Positions 63,360-64,000 of a stretch of DNA of 64,000 nucleotides are shown here, one piece after another. Position numbers and translations under genes: made by a program. A model generated the notes under the pieces. That model made no database searches. It was given only the letters and a program-made list of their open reading frames with translations, and was not told the DNA's origin. How positions within the stretch are numbered: the stretch's first letter is position 1; every line of letters begins with the position of its first letter. Source of the stretch: Lewinella sp041392765 (lineage in GTDB: Bacteria > Bacteroidota > Bacteroidia > Chitinophagales > Saprospiraceae); the NCBI GenBank assembly GCA_041392765.1, contig JAWKLL010000001.1, positions 186,001-250,000 on the forward strand. Direction: 5' to 3'.

Positions 63360-64000
63360 CTATCGCATCAATACAATGGGTACTGCTTGGCGTTGGGTTG
63401 CCCCATCCGCATAACGGATACTTACCACAATAGCAAATATTGCATGCTGGTCGCCTCTTTCAGTTGCCGGATAGCCAACTGTTGTTGACCGGCATCCGTC
63501 CGCGGAAAGTGTGATGCCCCACCAAGCGGCCATACGCATCCATGAGGTGCACCTCGGCTTGTCCCGCTTGGTCGGTGTCGAATGTCAGCGATACATCGCT
63601 ATCCGTTGGGTTGGGAAACGCTGTGATAGGGATGCCTTCGCCGCCAATGCAGGAGGTGTATCTACAGCCACCCAGTCCAAGCAGTCTATGTCTTGTATGC
63701 CTTTGGCAAATACCCGCTCAAACAGGATCGCATGCCCTGCATTATTCAGGTGCACCCCATCTCCTGCGTTGTAGGCGGCTAATATATGACCGTCTTCCTC
63801 GGCGATACCATCCCAAAATTCTATGGCCTGATCGCCATAAATCTGTAGGATAGAGTCGCGCACATCTCGCTGAAGTTGTATCTGCGAGAAGGTAGTGAAG
63901 TTGCGCGGTTGGGGCGTGGCCACCCATGTCAACACCCCTGCCGCCGTTGCTGCCTCGGTGATGATACGGTAATTGCGCAACTGGTCGCCTACCGTGAAGT
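63360..64000 (-). CDS. SGNH/GDSL hydrolase C-terminal part with T9SS sorting domain (cut by window edge, frame-disrupted)
   Basis: A secreted esterase-type enzyme whose N-terminal part is beyond 64000. The visible part has the end of an SGNH fold: 'AAGVLTWVATPQPRNFTTFS' and 'GDGVHLNNAGHAILFERVFA', with the catalytic Asp-x-x-His (D-G-V-H). The simple frame ends at 63585, but after one indel near 63610 the text continues as ITAFPNPTDSDVSLTFDTDQ and AGQAEVHLMDAYGRLVG. After another near 63480 it ends SIRYADGATQRQAVPIVLMR at 63360. This is a T9SS type A sorting domain. Confidence 0.8.

Overview
The window looks like a chromosome segment of a member of the Bacteroidota, most likely Saprospiria-like. 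The evidence is several secreted proteins ending in type IX secretion (T9SS) sorting domains (YPNP-type C-termini), CarboxypepD-reg/TonB-dependent receptors, a BamA with five POTRA repeats, and promoters of the Bacteroidota type (-7 element TAnnTTTG, clearest before the tRNA-Lys). Base composition is mixed. The backbone genes are moderately GC-rich, and islands of clearly AT-rich single genes sit between them.

Layout: 1-1.75 kb, aldehyde dehydrogenase (cut by the window edge) divergent from an AraC regulator. 2-6.7 kb, an accessory island of AT-rich single genes (serine hydrolase, HTH protein, small membrane protein, methyltransferase) separated by long related repeats. 6.8-17.3 kb, a secreted glycosidase-like PKD protein, a beta-helix lipoprotein, a ketopantoate-reductase-family protein, a TonB receptor and a 2-oxoacid dehydrogenase E2. 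18.2-22.3 kb, acyltransferase, rpe, a MobA-like nucleotidyltransferase and a DUF2279 protein. 22.3-26 kb is poor quality or decayed (glycosyltransferase, DUF3299-like protein, aminotransferase). 26-35.2 kb is mainly housekeeping: TlpA-like thioredoxin, pyrR-pyrB, ROK kinase, uppS-bamA and an outer-membrane protein. 35.2-36.8 kb is a second island carrying a PD-(D/E)XK nuclease. It is followed by a 5'-truncated M36 protease, tRNA-Lys, a membrane protein, purQ, a glycosyltransferase, an M16-like protein, a DOMON protein, a TIM-barrel lipoprotein, an aldo/keto reductase, a T9SS alpha/beta-hydrolase-fold protein with its TonB receptor, a PAP2 phosphatase, and hutH-hutU. From 58.4 kb come an SDR with an AraC regulator, a third island (60.2-62.4 kb), a wrecked TPR gene, and the C-terminus of an SGNH hydrolase.

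The most unusual content is non-coding. At least six families of dispersed palindromic or inverted-repeat elements occupy intergenic gaps, with copies up to about 40 kb apart. Separately, a modular 'block B - one gene - block A' arrangement recurs in three islands and both orientations and resembles a gene-cassette system, although no recombinase is visible here.

Caution: many genes, including housekeeping ones, carry single-base indels in or near homopolymer runs. They can be repaired into continuous conserved proteins, so most frameshifts are probably sequence errors rather than true pseudogenes. Functions are inferred from motifs by eye; no searches were run.
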